Positions 32,705 to 47,942 of a stretch of 64,000 bases of DNA are shown here, one piece after another. This DNA is from Latrodectus hesperus (Eukaryota > Arthropoda > Arachnida > Araneae > Theridiidae): the NCBI GenBank assembly GCA_037975125.1, contig CM075851.1:127084981-127148980 (forward strand), given 5' to 3'. Positions within the stretch are counted from its first letter, which is position 1, and each line of letters begins with the position of its first letter. The translations under genes were made by a program, and so were the position numbers. The notes under the pieces are model-generated. The model saw only the letters and a program-made list of their open reading frames with translations, had not been told where the DNA came from and made no database searches.

Positions 32705-35700
32705 GTAATAACTTGAAAAACATATGGAATTTTGCTATTGTTTAATTGTTGTTAAATAGTGATAAGTTTTTTGATTAATGTTGTTTTTTTATTTTCAAAA
32801 TTAGGATAAAATCTCGTATTTGCCAATGCAGTATTTTAAATATATTGTTTTCTTTAAATTTATAACCAAATGCATATAAACTTATACATAAATGTATATG
32901 AATAGTTATATCCCCATAATTATAGTCAAATTTGTTGTAAAAATATTGTTTTTCAAAAATGGGCTATAATTTTTTGAAATTACTTTTAATTTTGTATACA
33001 ATGTTAAATGCAAAGTCAGTTTATTGCAATTGTTAATTTCATTAATAAATATTACAAAAGATTACTTTTTGTAGGAAATGAAACAAATGTTGTATTCTGG
33101 AGTTGAACGTGCCCCTTCGCCTGAAGGTAAATTATGTTTTTTTTGAGAATTATTTACGATTTAAATTTTTTTCAAAAATTAATACATTTTTTACCTTTTT
33201 AGTGGTTGATGAAAGTGATATTGCTCGATATTATGCTAATTTTGATGAAGATTTCTTTCATCATTGTGAAAAAGAGCTTAGAAAAATAAATACCTTTTTT
33301 TCTGGTAAGCTACAACTTTGAATTTTTTATTACTTATTTTTGTGTTATCTCAATTAGTGTTGACTTCAAAGTTACGATTTTTATTTATTAAAGCTGTTCT
33401 ACCTTTTTTATCGAAACCTTACATCTTCATTAAGCTTATTCCTATAGCCACATATCAGAAAGATATTTAAACTAATATGTAAAATGAATAAGAGTCTTAA
33501 TTTTTTAAAAATATTCTTTAATGTTATATTACTCTTTTTATTAATTTTATACCCTTATAATTTTAATAAGTAATGCAGAAGTTAATAAACAGAAAAAATC
33601 CTAGTACATGTAACATGTTTTGTATGATTTTCAAATATTCTCATCACCATTCATGGCGTGCCAACCCAGGATGGGCCAAGGCCTTCTGAACAAGTCTCTT
33701 CCAGCCAAACTCCTCCAATTTTTTGTTCCAAGGATCCTACTGTCTTCGACTGTATCTACCCATCTCAGCTTTGGTCTTCCTCTTCTTCTTACGCTGATGG
33801 GTTTTGCAAAAAAAATTTCCTTTAATGTTTTATTGTCCTTCATTCTAATAACGTGTCCAACCCAATTAAGATGGCTTACTTTAATGTGATCTACAACGTC
33901 TGGCTCCTTGTCCTTCGGTAGATTTCTGTATTGTATCTTCTGTGCCTTAAAATCCTGCGTTCAAATAGGCCCAACAGTCTCTCCTCTCTTACAGTCAAAG
34001 CCCAAGTTTTCGAGGCATGTCAAAACAATTTGGATAAGCGTTCTATAGATCTGTAACTTAGTTTTTCGTGATAAAAATTAGTTTTTAATAAATGTCATAC
34101 GCTAAAAAGGGCTTTGTTATCTGCAGTTAAATGTCTTCTTACCTCTGGGAGAATGTCATTATTTTTGTTAAACATTGAGCCAAGATAGATAAATTCATCA
34201 ACTGTTTCAAATTTATAATCACCAATGAGTAAATGAGTTTGGGTAAATTGGGTTTTCTAGTTACAGGGAAATATTTAGTTTCAACTTGATTAACAACAAG
34301 CCCTGCCAGTCTGGCCTCCCTCTCAATAGATTCAAAGGCTTCAATTAATTACTTCTTTTACTTCAATTAATTCAATTTTTTACTTCTGGCTACCAGTGCA
34401 ATGTCATCTACAAATGACAACACTTGAATAGATTTTCTTAAGATACTGCTCCTGGTATTGATTAAGATTTCCTGATGACTCTTTCAAGAACAATTTTAAA
34501 CAAAAGGCAAGAAAGAGCATCACCCTGCTTTACACCCTTATCAACGAGAAAGTCTCTAGAGAGTTGTCCCTGGATCAGGACCCTATAGTAAGTCGAGGTT
34601 CATTTTCAGCAAATTAACTAACTTTAATTAAATATCGAAAACAAACATAGCCTTAAATAATTCATTGCGGTCTACAGAATCGTATACTGCTTTGTAGTCA
34701 TTGAACAAAATATGTTAATCAAGATCAAATTCATGACACTTCTCCATAATTTGTCTAAGACCAAATATATGGTCCACTGTTGATTTACCAGTACAGAATC
34801 CACACTGATAGTCGCCCACAATATTATCTACATACGGGACAAGTTTCTTGTACAATATTTTGGAAAGGACTTTGTAGAAAATGCACAAGAAGCTTATTCC
34901 TCTATAGTTTTCACATACTAAAGGATCGGCCTTTTTAAATTGGACAAAGCTAACTTATAAGCCAATCCTCTGGCATCTTCTCGAATGACCAAACATACTG
35001 GATTATTCCATGTAAGAGCTCTAACACCCTTGGCCCTCCTTTTTTTAGAAGTTCGGCCTATATGAAATATATTCCAGGTATTTTATTGTTTTTGAGTTCT
35101 TTTATAGCAGGCAATGCTTCCTGCATAGTTGGAAGATCCAGCTCCAAAGGTCCATCTATGATTTCCTTCTGTGTAGTCGCAGGAGCAACAGTATAATCAT
35201 TAATCTTTAGCAGGTCTTCAAAATGCTCAACCCATCTCTCCAAAATTTGAGAGCCTTCACTAAGGATAACACCAGCCTTATTTCTACAATAGTTGATTTT
35301 AGGTTTAAAGTATCTTCGACAATAACTGACCTCTTGAAAGAATGCACGGCATTCATTGGTCTTCTTCAGGTGATCTTCATCCTTGAATTTATCTTTTGCT
35401 CAAATGCCCTTTTCTTAGCCATAAAAACCTTCTCATATCTTCGTGCTTTATGGTACTCCTCTAACAAACCCCTAGTACCATGCTGCAAAGATCTTTTATA
35501 TGCAATAAGTTTTTGCTCATTTGCATCTTTACATTCGTCATCAAACCAATCCTTACTTTTCTCCTTAGTCTTATGGCCCAAAATTTCAGCTGCTGTATCA
35601 GAAATGGCCCTCTTAAATTGGCACCATAGTTCTTCAAGATTGGCCACATTGGAGATATCCAATTTCACTTCCGAGATTCTCCTTTCTAAAGTCTCTCTAT

Positions 35701-37452
35701 AATTATTGATCACTGTATCCTCTTTAAGTTTGTTACAGTCAAACCTTTTTATCTTTTTACTTCGTTCATTATTGGCATTGGAGACTTTACCTCTTAGCCT
35801 AGCTAACGCTAAATAGTGATCACTGTCAATATTAGCTACTCTAAAGGTTCTAACATTAATTAAGCTTGTAAAATGCCTAGCATCAACAAGAACATGATCA
35901 ATCTGGTTAAGTGTTACCTCATCCGGTGATTTCCAGGTATATTTATGAATGTCTTTACGTTCAAAATAGGTACTACCAACCATAAGGTCATGTGCAATAG
36001 CAAATTCAATGACGCGTATACCATTATCATTAGATTCTTCATGAGCACTATGGCCACCAATAATGAGCCTGAACTCTCTCTTTACTTATTTTAGCATATA
36101 AATCATCCAAAACAAGTTTTACATCATTATGTGGGCAGCTCCTTAAACACTCTAAGAGCATTTCAATAAACATTTCCTTCTCTTCATCCCCTTTGTCCTC
36201 TGTAGGGGCATGTACATTAATAATACTATAATTCACAAGCTTCCCCTTAAAACGTAACTTGCATAATCTTGGTGTAATAGCACTAAAATTCATAATTAGA
36301 TGTTTCAACCTCTTATAAACTAAGAAACCAGTTCCCTGTATGTCCTTTTTGTCGTGACAGCTGTAAAACTATAGATAGTTCTCTTGTCTATTGAAATTCC
36401 TGCCCAGTCCACCTCATCTCCTGACCCGCAGCAACATCCACCTTGTAACTATCGAGTTGTTGTATAAGCTCCTGCAGGGCTCTAGCACGATAGAGAGAAT
36501 GCACATTCCAAGAACCAAAAATCAAGTCCTTATGCCTTTTCCGAGTTTGTCTACGAGTTAGGCACCAGTCAATTTCCTGTTCAGACTTCGAAACTGAAGG
36601 ATTTTTCCTGGGTGAGGGGGCTAACCTCATGCCCAACCTCCAACCTGGAGGACCAGTCCCCTTATATAATCCCCAGGGGCAGGGTACCCAACTATCCCCC
36701 AAGCACTGGGCACCTATTTTTATCACCTTTTACGACACACATAGGCAATGTTGGGACTGTTCTTACCCCCTGGTCACCACACGGGGCTTTAAAATATTCT
36801 GCCAACATCAAAATGAGTCTTTAACGATTGTTGCCTATGATAAAATTACGTTTTTATGATTATCATCAAGAATTGACATGCTCAACAAGAACTTGCAATA
36901 AAATGTGCATAAATATATTATGTAAAAAGCTTATAAATCATGAATGAATAAACATATAAAGGAAAGCATTTATAAATTTTAATAATTGTAAAGTAATAGA
37001 AATCATTAATCCATTTAATAAATTTACAAAAGAAAATAAGGTCTAAATAAAATTTCAAAATTCTATATATTTTTCTTAGCTGTTTACTACACTGGGGTAA
37101 ATATGCTTTATCCTAGATATAGAAACTTTCACCTTCTCTGAGAATATTTTGCCATTATGAATTTGCCACCACATGTATTCGACTAAGTATGAGTCAATTT
37201 TCTTTACTTGTTATTTTTATCATATGCTGTGAGACTGACTTTGCTCACTAAATTGACTTAATAGAGATATCGGTGATGGGAATGTAGAAAGTTAGGTTGT
37301 GATTCACTTTAAAGTTTGTAAACAGTTTGTCATTAAGATAATCATATTTTCCAGCACTCAGATACTACAATGCTACCAGGCAAAATATTCTTTTTCATTA
37401 CATCTATCATTAAATATTCAGGCATGCTTAAACTTGAAAAATTCAAAATCTC

Positions 37453-37483
<31 letters not shown>

Positions 37484-40400
37484 TTTTCTTGAGCATTTTA
37501 TAATTTTTACTGCAAACCTAGTGGGCAAAAATGTACACTTAATATATTTTGCAATGCAAAATCTCTTATCCTAATATTAATTACATGATAATTTAAACAC
37601 ATAAGGTTTTATTTCAGTACTGCTACAATGATTTCTAAAATTTGGCTAAACAAAAACAAAATAAATTTTTTTTGTTTAGCTAAATTAACCAATATTTAAA
37701 TTTTAATTAACCAATATTTAATTAACCAATATTCGACCAATATTTGAAAAAAAATTAAAATTTTTTTCATTTTGTTTCAAATAGAAATAGGGCAATTCTG
37801 AGCATAATGTAATATAAAATAATGTCAGTTTTTTTCAACGAAAGCAAACTCAAAATTTTAATCATCGTTACCGATTTAAACTAACCATAAAGTAGTGTTT
37901 TGTCTTGTCTTTTACATTTTGCTTTTTCTTCTATTCTATTTTCAATGTGTTCAATTTTGGAAGCAATATCACTAAAGATTTAAAAATTTTAAAACTAATT
38001 ATTTAGAACAACAGTTAATTTTCATGATTTTAAAAACTTATACAAATAGAAAAAATTATAATTAAATAATACATCTTTATTACTAGTGCTCTTTGTCTTC
38101 TTTGCTGTCGCTCAAAGAAAGTGAGTTGTAGGCAGGCAGCAAATTTGCTGACAAGTTGGATATATGATGCCCTCTCAATAATTTGTGATGTCGATGAATT
38201 GTTATCTGATGTCATCCTCTTTACATGCATATTGAAGCAAAAGCAATACTTAACATGAAAAGGCTTAAAAATACAGGTCAGTGGAAGGACTACTCCAAGA
38301 TTTTGTTTTGGGGAAATTTTAATGTGGATGTAACTTGTCATCCTTTTGCAAGTATGCCTACTGATTACACGATTGTTAAATATGCTTTTGATTATCCTTA
38401 TACAATCAAATTTCCCTTGAGAGAAGTGTGGAATAATGTTGCCATCAGTGAAACTATACTTACTGATATGGTATACTGATGGCTCAAAAAGGAATCCCAA
38501 CACTGAGGCTGGTATTTGTTGTCTAGCTGATGGTACGAAGTTATTATTCCCTTTGGGTAAACATACAACTGTATTCCAAGCAGAAGTCTTTGCCATTCTC
38601 ATGTGCAGTAGAATATGCTTGGATAGAAACTATTCTCGTAAAAGAATTATTATCTGTTCTGACAGTCAAGGTGCATTGCTAGCTTTACAGATGTCTACTA
38701 TAACTTTTGTTCTTGTCTGGGAATGCTATCTCATTCTGTGCAGATTGGCTAATAATAACTCCATTACTTTAACGTGGGTGCCTAGGCACTTTGGTGTTCC
38801 TGACAATGAATTTGCTGATGAGTTGGCAAGGGCTTGATCAACAACTGATTTTTTTTTGGTCCTGAACCAGTGCTAGGTATTTCAAAATAATTGATTGGAA
38901 AGAGCATTTTTGATTTCTTCAGAAAACAAGAGTTTATGAACTGGCACAATGCCAATGTTCAAAGACAAGCAAGGCTATTAAATAGCCCATGCCCTAGTAA
39001 AAGAAAAAAAAATTATTAAAGCTCAATAGAAGAAGTCTTAGGAAAGCAGTGGGACTTCTTACAGGACACTGCCACTTAAAAGACATCTCACCATAATGAG
39101 AGTATTAGTTGATCCCACTTGTAGAGGTAGTCATTATATTGAAGAAACTTAAAAAAAAAATACTCATCTTATGTGAATGTGAAACTTTTTCTGCACGTAA
39201 ATTTGAACACTTGGGTCAGCACTTGATTGAATCTAGGATGTTGCAGGAAATTCCTGTAAAATATCTGCTGAATTTTGCTTCTGACACTGGTCTCTTCAAA
39301 TAAGGCTTTCTGAGAGGTGTAGTACAATAGACTTATGGTCACAGTGCTTGATTCTTTTGGAACCACCTTATTTTAAATTTAATCTAATCATCTATCTTAT
39401 GTCATGGATATTTTAAACCAATGACAATTGTAATAAAGTGATGTAATCATGATCTCAACTGAAATGAAAATAATAATTATTGTTAAAAATTGCAAATCTC
39501 AAAATGCAATACATAAACATGCCCACTGAATCTTGCTGAACCAAAAGTCATAAACTATTGCCTTTCCAAATGTCACCAAACTTTGCTAACATCACCAAAA
39601 CTACCATGTTACATATACTAGAATTAAGCCAGTTTCTCTTAGTTACTAAAACCATTATCTAAACATTTTATTTAATTCTTTTTTCATTTATCCCAATGAT
39701 TATATTAGCTTTTCGCAAACCGTAAATTATAAGTAATATCTTGGTTTTTAATGTTATATTCTGTTGTAATGAAGCTTATATCTTCAGTATTGGAAGTTGA
39801 TGACATTACATTTACAGTAGTTTACCAAATTATATTCAAACAAAATGGATTGCTAAGGCTACACAAAAAGCAATGCAATTTGGAAATATTCAATTTTCTT
39901 CAAAAAACTTTTATTATTTTTTCTAAATAAAATGCAGATCACATGCTTGTTGGAAAATATATTAATGACGTGTAACTAATCAAGTAAAAGTCTAAAGGTT
40001 ATCTATTTATGGATGGACTAATAAAAATTTTTCAATTCTATAATTTTTCTCATAAATTAATGATAGTTCCCCTAAAGTGACAGATTAAACTGCACATCTG
40101 CATCTCATGTAGGACATTTGTATCATTCTGGCAACAAGTTTAAAATACCAAGCCATCTACTATGCCTTTTCCCGTGTACTTCAAAATTCACAAACATTTG
40201 TATTTAAATATTCAGATACCTTTAAACACATGAAATTACAAATGTCAAGCATAACAGCAAAATAACAAAATGTTAGTTATTACATTTTTAAACACAAAAT
40301 TTGAATAAACTTTATTTTTAAAAGATAGATAAATCAGTATATGTAAATGAATGACTAGAGCATCTGGTTTTCATGAACATGCCCTAAATTTATATTGCAA

Positions 40401-43400
40401 ACTTAGCAGTTGAAAATGTTAAACTTCTATCATAATGTAAGTTACATAATATTGTTAACTCTTGATAAGGTTTGAATATTAACAAGCTACACATGTAACT
40501 AACCTAACCACAGGGAAAATAAATAAAAGCTATATTGCCAATTTTTATCTACATATTTAATTGTATGTACATCAGGGACCAGAGTTAGCTACTTTTACAT
40601 AAATAATAATTTTTTGTGTACATGTGAAAATGTTTTTATTATTTTTATCAAACAAACAAACAAACGAATGAACGAACACTATAAAAAATTTTTAAAATGT
40701 CTTAAATTCTAATTTAAATATTGTTTTATAACTGGTTTTCAGCCGACCAATGGCTGAGTGGTTAGCGTTCCTGACTCTTGAGCTGTGGGTCCCGGTTCGG
40801 GCATGGATGTTACTATCTCTCTGTGTTTCTCTGTCCTTTCTTGTGTGTTGATGTATGAATGTGGCCCGCCCTATAAACGGGTTTGTGGTGGTATGACGCG
40901 GGTAATGCTACTCGCCTCCGTGACTTGGTTCACAGGTGCCTGCTGGGTAACGACAAATGAGTAGCAGTTTCCGGCCTTGTTGTGGCGAAGGGTTAGTCAC
41001 CCAAGTGCCCGCCGTTATTAAAAAAAAAAAGCTGGTTTTGAAAATTATATTGTATCTGAACGTGAATTTATTTCTTGCGTTAAAAATTAGATAGTTTCAC
41101 CATGAAAAAATCTTGGAACATTCAGAATTTCCAAACATATCCATAAAATTCAGAAATGTGTAACTTTTAAACAAATGTGGATCTTTTAGAACATCAGTAA
41201 TTTTATTTCCTTTCTTATATATATAAAAAAATGAATTTCATGAAATTAAGTCATTAATTATAATTAAAATGGAGTGTGACAAAATGTACTATCAAATATT
41301 TTTATGTTTCATGGAAAAAGTGAAGCTAAAGGCATTTCAAATTGTTTGATTGTGCTCTTTAAACCTATGTAGCTATACCTAGGACTAAAATATAAATGAT
41401 TAAAATAAGATTTCAGTTTTATAAAGAAAATGAAATATATTTAGTCAACAAGCAATATTAAATATGTTAATTATGTGCAATCATCTAAAAAGTGTCTTTG
41501 GATATAACAGATTTTTACTTTTCATTAAGGTTTAATAGTGTTAAAAGATCATTTTAATTTGGTGACAAGTACAAACCACATTTTAATTTGTTTTCTTAAT
41601 TGAGAGTATATTGGTGACTAGTTTTTTATGTACTGCATTTTCCCATACATGATCTGTGCAAACTATGTGTTAAAAAACCTTTGAATTTTGCTGTGCATAT
41701 TATACATTGCTATAGATAATTTGATTAAAAACATTCTTCATAGAAAAACTTATGGTATAAAGATGTATGCTTGTACATCAGCTATATAACTGAATCAGAT
41801 GCATATCTGCTTTATTTTCTATTGAATTAGGTTTATTAAATGTTAAATACTTAAATTGCTTTGTTGCCAAATACTCTATACCTATTTCATTCAACAAGTA
41901 GTTTCATTTAATGACCTACTCAATTTTTGAAAATCTGACTATTTTCCTAATGGGGTTTTGGTATAACTCTAATTTTGAGACAATTTTTAAAGTAGTCAAT
42001 TGAGTGAGAACAACGGCATCACACTAATGATGATGTACAGTTCTATTTTCTCACTTTTTCATCATTTTCTAGGCTGGGGATCTTATTGAAAAAAAATCCC
42101 ATTATATTAAAATATTTTCTAAAATGCCAGTTTCCTTGATGATACTCACAATTGTTTGTATCTTTAGACTTAAGCTCTTAAAAGGTTTCAGAAACAGTGC
42201 TTATTGGTAATTTGATAATTATAGTTTTTTGTCCACATGAATCATTTTGTACCAAGCTGTAAATCCTATATAACTAAATTCCATCTATGAAGGTCCCTCA
42301 CTTTGTTTATGAAGTGTGAAACACCCCTTATGGAGTTAAGTATTGGGGGTACATAAAGGAGACAATCAAATACATACATATATAATATGGGCACATCACA
42401 TATCACATCATATGATTCTGTAGTACAGGATGATTTTTGATTTAATTTTGAATGAATTAAAAGCTTGACTTTCTCTAAAAATATGAAATATCGTAGAGTG
42501 GTAAATTTTTCTTAGATTTAGCTGTCAATTAATAACAAGAATTTTTGACTGGAATACTTAGGCGAACTTCCCAAGACTTAAAATTTTAGTTCTTCATGAT
42601 ATGCCCTATAATTCCATTCTGGAGAAGTTATTTTTATTTGATCCATCTGTATAAATCAGATTAATAACAAATTTAAATTTACTTTTAATAATCTGCTATT
42701 TTCTAATGGAAAAATTATTTCAAATGCTCTATCAAATACTTTTCTTATTCATGATGTCTTGAAATATCAAGAAAGTAGGATCATCAATTTTCTTAGTAAC
42801 TCTGATATGACCTTCAGTAATAGGATCACCATCAATTACAATAATGAGTAACTCTCACTCTTCTATAAATGAAGATATTCTGTGGAGTTAGAATTTGATC
42901 TCTAGAGCTCCAATTGAATGGATTTGTTATGCATTAAATATGGATAGGCCAATTTTTGCTAACTTCTTAGCCCTTCCATTTAAGCTTTGATTGCACTTTG
43001 CTCCATCATACACTGAAGCATAAGTAATGATAGGTCTGATGTTACCTGTGTTCATGAAAAACATTTTCAACTGAAATTCCCAGTTTTTCCAAGCATGTGT
43101 CTGCACTTCATGCTGTATTTTTTGATTGATTCATTTTGTAATCGACACAACCAATTCATTAATCTTCATTTTATACTTATAGAAAAAATTGCTGAAGCAA
43201 CTCGTAAATATGGCAATCTAAAAAATGAATTACATAATGCTGTATCAAGTGAAGGTATGACTCCTGGAAGTGGAAAAAGGTAATTTTAAGTATATTTCAT
43301 GTAACTAAAAGTTAATTTGTTTTTAATTCATGTTAAATGATTTTCACATAAATGTTTTCTAGGTTTGCTGTTAAAAAAGCTTTAAAACGAAATGTGCAAT

Positions 43401-46400
43401 ATAGGAAGATGCATGAACTAAGGCTAGCATTTAGTGAATTCTATCTTAGCTTAATATTATTACAGAATTATCAAAACTTAAATTTCACTGGTTTTCGAAA
43501 AATCTTAAAAAAGCATGATAAGGTAATTTTTGTTTTTTTTAAATGAAAAATTTAATTGTATTCTATGAACTGTAAATATTCTTAATTTATGTTCTTTTTC
43601 TAATAGCTATTAGGTACTGTAAGTGGGGCAAATTGGCGTCAGCAGTGGGTAGATGTAGCTCCTTTTTATGTAAATAAAGATATTGACAAATTAATCCATG
43701 GAACTGAGGTTAGTAAATCTGTGTAAATTTTTTGAATTAATTAAAAAATCAATTATTATTATTATTTATGTATGTACTTTTTTGAATAAATGTTTATAAT
43801 TTATAAAAAATAAAAATATTATGCTATTTGAATTACTTACGATTTGTGTTTTAAGAGGAAAATATTGTTAAATTTAAAAATGAAGTGTTTTATTAAAATT
43901 TATTTATAAAAAAACAAATTCTTGTAACACTATTTTAATATTCTATTCCCTTTAAAAATAAGCACTGTTTGAGTTTGAAAATAATATCAAATACTTCTAA
44001 ATTTTGCTTTGTTAAAAATATGCCTTGCTGTACATCTATAATATTCAATATGCAAATTGCAATGAGTCTTATGATGGTATTAATTCTAATGTGTGCCATC
44101 TATCTATAATTCATTTATTTATAACTAGGATAATTTCTATGTGCTTATCTTTATTTCATCATTTAAAATATTTTGTATGTAAAAAATTTCTTCAACTGTG
44201 AAAGCTGATGTTATATGAAATGTGAACTGTATGGAGGAAGACAAATGTTCCTGTCAAATGATTTAAGCATTAGTGTTGTTGCTGTCTTAAAATAACAAAA
44301 TATCTTATAATTTGAAGCTAAAAATTTAATTTTTTTTAATGAAAAGTTTAGGAACAGTGCTTTTTTCATATTTTATACAGATTGCAATATCACTTTAATT
44401 GTTTCATTTGAAATACTATGGCACATTAAAAAAAATAATTTTATTTAAATAATTTATTTTGTGGTATAAACTATAAGAGATTATAATATCTTGTTAAGAT
44501 CTTTTATTATTTGAATAATTTACAGGTTGTGTTATAACAGTTTAAAAAATGTTTAAACTTTGTGTGCTTTTATCATATTAATATGTTTGTAATGTTTTAT
44601 ATTCAGTTATATATATTTTTGATAAATTTAATGTATTCATAATATTATGGTTCTTTAAATATGATGCATGCATTGTATAGTTTTCAGTATACTATTCTGA
44701 TTTTTAATTAATATTAAATTTAAAAGTAGCGCTATAATGAAACTAATTCTATTTTTATTTTTAAATTTTTTACTATTTTTATGAAATAATTTATAAATAA
44801 TAATCTTTGAGTTTAAAATATATATAATTTTATAACTATTTAATACTTTAAATTCTTCATTCAATTAAATATATTGTTAAATATAAATTAATTTTTAACA
44901 TTTATTTAATATAAACAACAATTTTAATTTAAATCCAAGGAATTAACTTTGTACAGATATTAATGTTTTAAGATTCCAGCTTATAATCCTGAAAATTTCT
45001 GTTTTTATTTGTAATGGAATTTAAATTGATAAGTTTGTTCAAAAGGGATATAAATTCTAATTTCTTGTCATTATTTTGAATTCTTTTTATTTCTCCATTG
45101 CAAAGTATGCCAAACAAATTAAACTTAAATAATATCATAACTGTTTTGTTCATTTTGTAAAATTGTATCATTTGTGAGTTTGTAATATTTAATTTTAAAC
45201 TATTACGGAACAGCCAAAAAATTAAATTTATTGGAAATATTCAGAGCTCACCTTTTAATTTGTTTGTTATTTTTAAAGAAATATTCAAAGCAAGGAAACT
45301 TTAAATATGATATTCTTAATGAGTTTGTTGCATCTCCTAGTTTTTATGCTTATTAATTTTGAATGCACCCTATTGTCTATCTGAGCATAAAATTGCAGTC
45401 TAAATATTTATAAAAATTTCCATATTAAAAGGACACTAAAGAATTTTCATTAGAATTTCAATATTTGTAAAATTTATATATGATTAATACCTTAAAGATA
45501 AAAAATTTTAAAATTGATTCAGAAAAGTTTTATATATTAAACTATTTGATTTGAATAAAAGTTAATAATTTTTTTATGTATTGATTAGAAGTTTATATTT
45601 CAATTCGTAGAATATTGTCACACGGCATTTAGAAGGTGGTGATAGGCAGAAAGCTATGAAAAGATTGCGAGTTCCTCCTCTAAATGACCAGGTAGATGAA
45701 ATTTGTAATTTTATTTGCAATTAAAGACTTTACTTGATTAAAGTAAAAAAAAAAAAAAAAAAAAAAGCAAATGAAATTAATTTTAAAGATTTTATTATTC
45801 ACTATTTAAAATTAAAAATAAAGTTCTTTTTAAAATTATTATTTTTTTAAAAAATATTTATCTTGTACATAATTTATTTATGTGTATCTTGTTTATTAAT
45901 TTAAGTATTCCTTTTAAAATCATTTGAAGTAGAATGTTATGTTATCTATGTTCGATAAATATAATTTTTCTTTTGAATTAATTTTTTTTACAACTTTTTG
46001 AATTTTTATATATTTGTGTATTAAGGTTAACATTCAGGTTTTTTTTAAACTACAAAAATATCTAAGTATTCAAAAATTGTTTAATTATTTCACATAGTTC
46101 ATAGTGGGTTTGGAATCCACTTTAAATTGTAGGTCCTAGTCTAATTAGCCTTCTGTGCAAAGAATGATCGTTTAGCAACATAACTCAAACCATCAGCCTG
46201 TTTGATATTAGTATAGTGATTTTGATTGTTATATGTTTGAAATTTAGGGAGTTTGATATTTTTATTATACTTATTTTATTCTTAAGGCGACTAAATTGTA
46301 AACAGTACTAAGATAATTTAATTTATTGCAAGATAAAGAAAATATAGGATTGATGTGTGACCACTGTAGTTATTTTAAGTCTCGTGCTCTGACCTTCAAC

Positions 46401-47891
46401 TCAACTCCCATCTTGGGTGGGAATGCTTGTAGTGGTTTGGATTCCACATTAAATTACAAGCCTTAATCTAATTAGCCCTTGGATTCCAAAATTGACTATT
46501 GATCTTTAAATAAATCATAAACCAGCTAATAATAGTGGATTAAGTTTGCAATTTTAGCAAACTTTTAAATGCTTTCTGTGGGAAAAGTTTAAGACTACAG
46601 TTTGTTTTCGAAGGGTAATATTTTTCAGAATTAAATTGTGCTTTCCATTTTTAAAATTGTTCACTTTCTGTGGTTATAGCTTCAAATTTTGTTTTTAAAT
46701 CATTGTTCAAAAGTCATAAATAATTTATATTTGCATCATTAACCTATATACAATTGAAGGCCTATACAGTTTTATGAACAAATGAAAATGTCATCATTCA
46801 TTATATTTTCTATTACCCATATACTGACATGAAATTAAAAATGTAACCACACTTGTTATTTTAGTTATTTATTAAAGCAACTGACATAGCTTACACAACT
46901 TTAAAGTTCTCAAAATATAAATGTAATTTCCAAAATATGTTATGAGTTCCAATGTACCACTAATGTGCATTCTGATTAGAACTGAAATTAATAATTCATT
47001 AATTAAAAGTGTATAGAATCAACAGTGCCTTCATTTGATATAGAGAAATAGCCACCTGTTTATCTAAATAGAAGCTGGAGAATCAAGAATAATTTAAAAT
47101 ATGCCAAATTGTGTTACTGGTAACAGATAGTTTATTACTATTTTGCAGACAGAAATCTATTCAGCAGCTTGTCTGCCAAGCTGGCAGCCAAAGGTTAGTA
47201 CCAAAGGTTTTAAAATTTCATGGGTTCAACTCCAGCTTTTAATATAGATGTATATAATGGTTTAGAATTCTCAAATGGCAGGTTTCAGTTTTATTAGCTC
47301 TCATGTATGAAAAATGACCATTGAGCTAAAAATAAATAAATCAGCCGCTGGTCAATGTAGTAGCATAAAGATCTCTGCAATTTCACTTAATCTATAATTA
47401 AAAACTCTTTATCTCTGTAATCCGCTAGTCAATCTTACATAGACATCTTACATAATCTTACATGAACATCACTCTTTATAGGTTTTTAATTGGAATATTT
47501 TTTCTGGGATTGCTGTGCTCTGCCATTTGAATAGTTAGTGCACTGGATTTTGGTTCAACAGTTAATATGTTCAGTTCCAATCTAGGACATAGATGTTTAC
47601 AGTTGGATTGAAAACTGTAGGTCCTGGTCTAATTAGCCCTTGTGTGCAGAATTATCTTTGAGCAAAAAGTAAATCAATCAGTCCTCATAGGGAGCCGAGC
47701 TGGCAGCCGAATGGTTAGCGCTCTTGCCTTCGGTTCAACAGTTCGTGGGTTCGAATCCCACCTTGGGCATGGATGTTCGTAGTGGTTCGGAATCCACTTT
47801 AAGCCGTAAGTCCCGGTCTAATTAGCCCTCGTGTGCAAAAAATGACCGTTTAGCGACAAACAAACCAAACCAACCAACCAGTCCTCAAATG

Positions 47892-47942
<51 letters not shown>

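Noticed and set aside
35223..35702. 159-codon plus-strand frame
   Set aside because: Antisense shadow of the RTE LINE endonuclease/linker frame on the minus strand.
38030..38602. 190-codon minus-strand frame
   Set aside because: Runs antisense through the RNase H LINE fragment and an unclassified repeat; no protein signature.
47700..47770. tRNA-like box A and box B
   Set aside because: They belong to a SINE with a non-tRNA body and target duplications; no cloverleaf could be drawn here or at the other box pairs (3.6, 21.4, 29.3, 40.8 kb).
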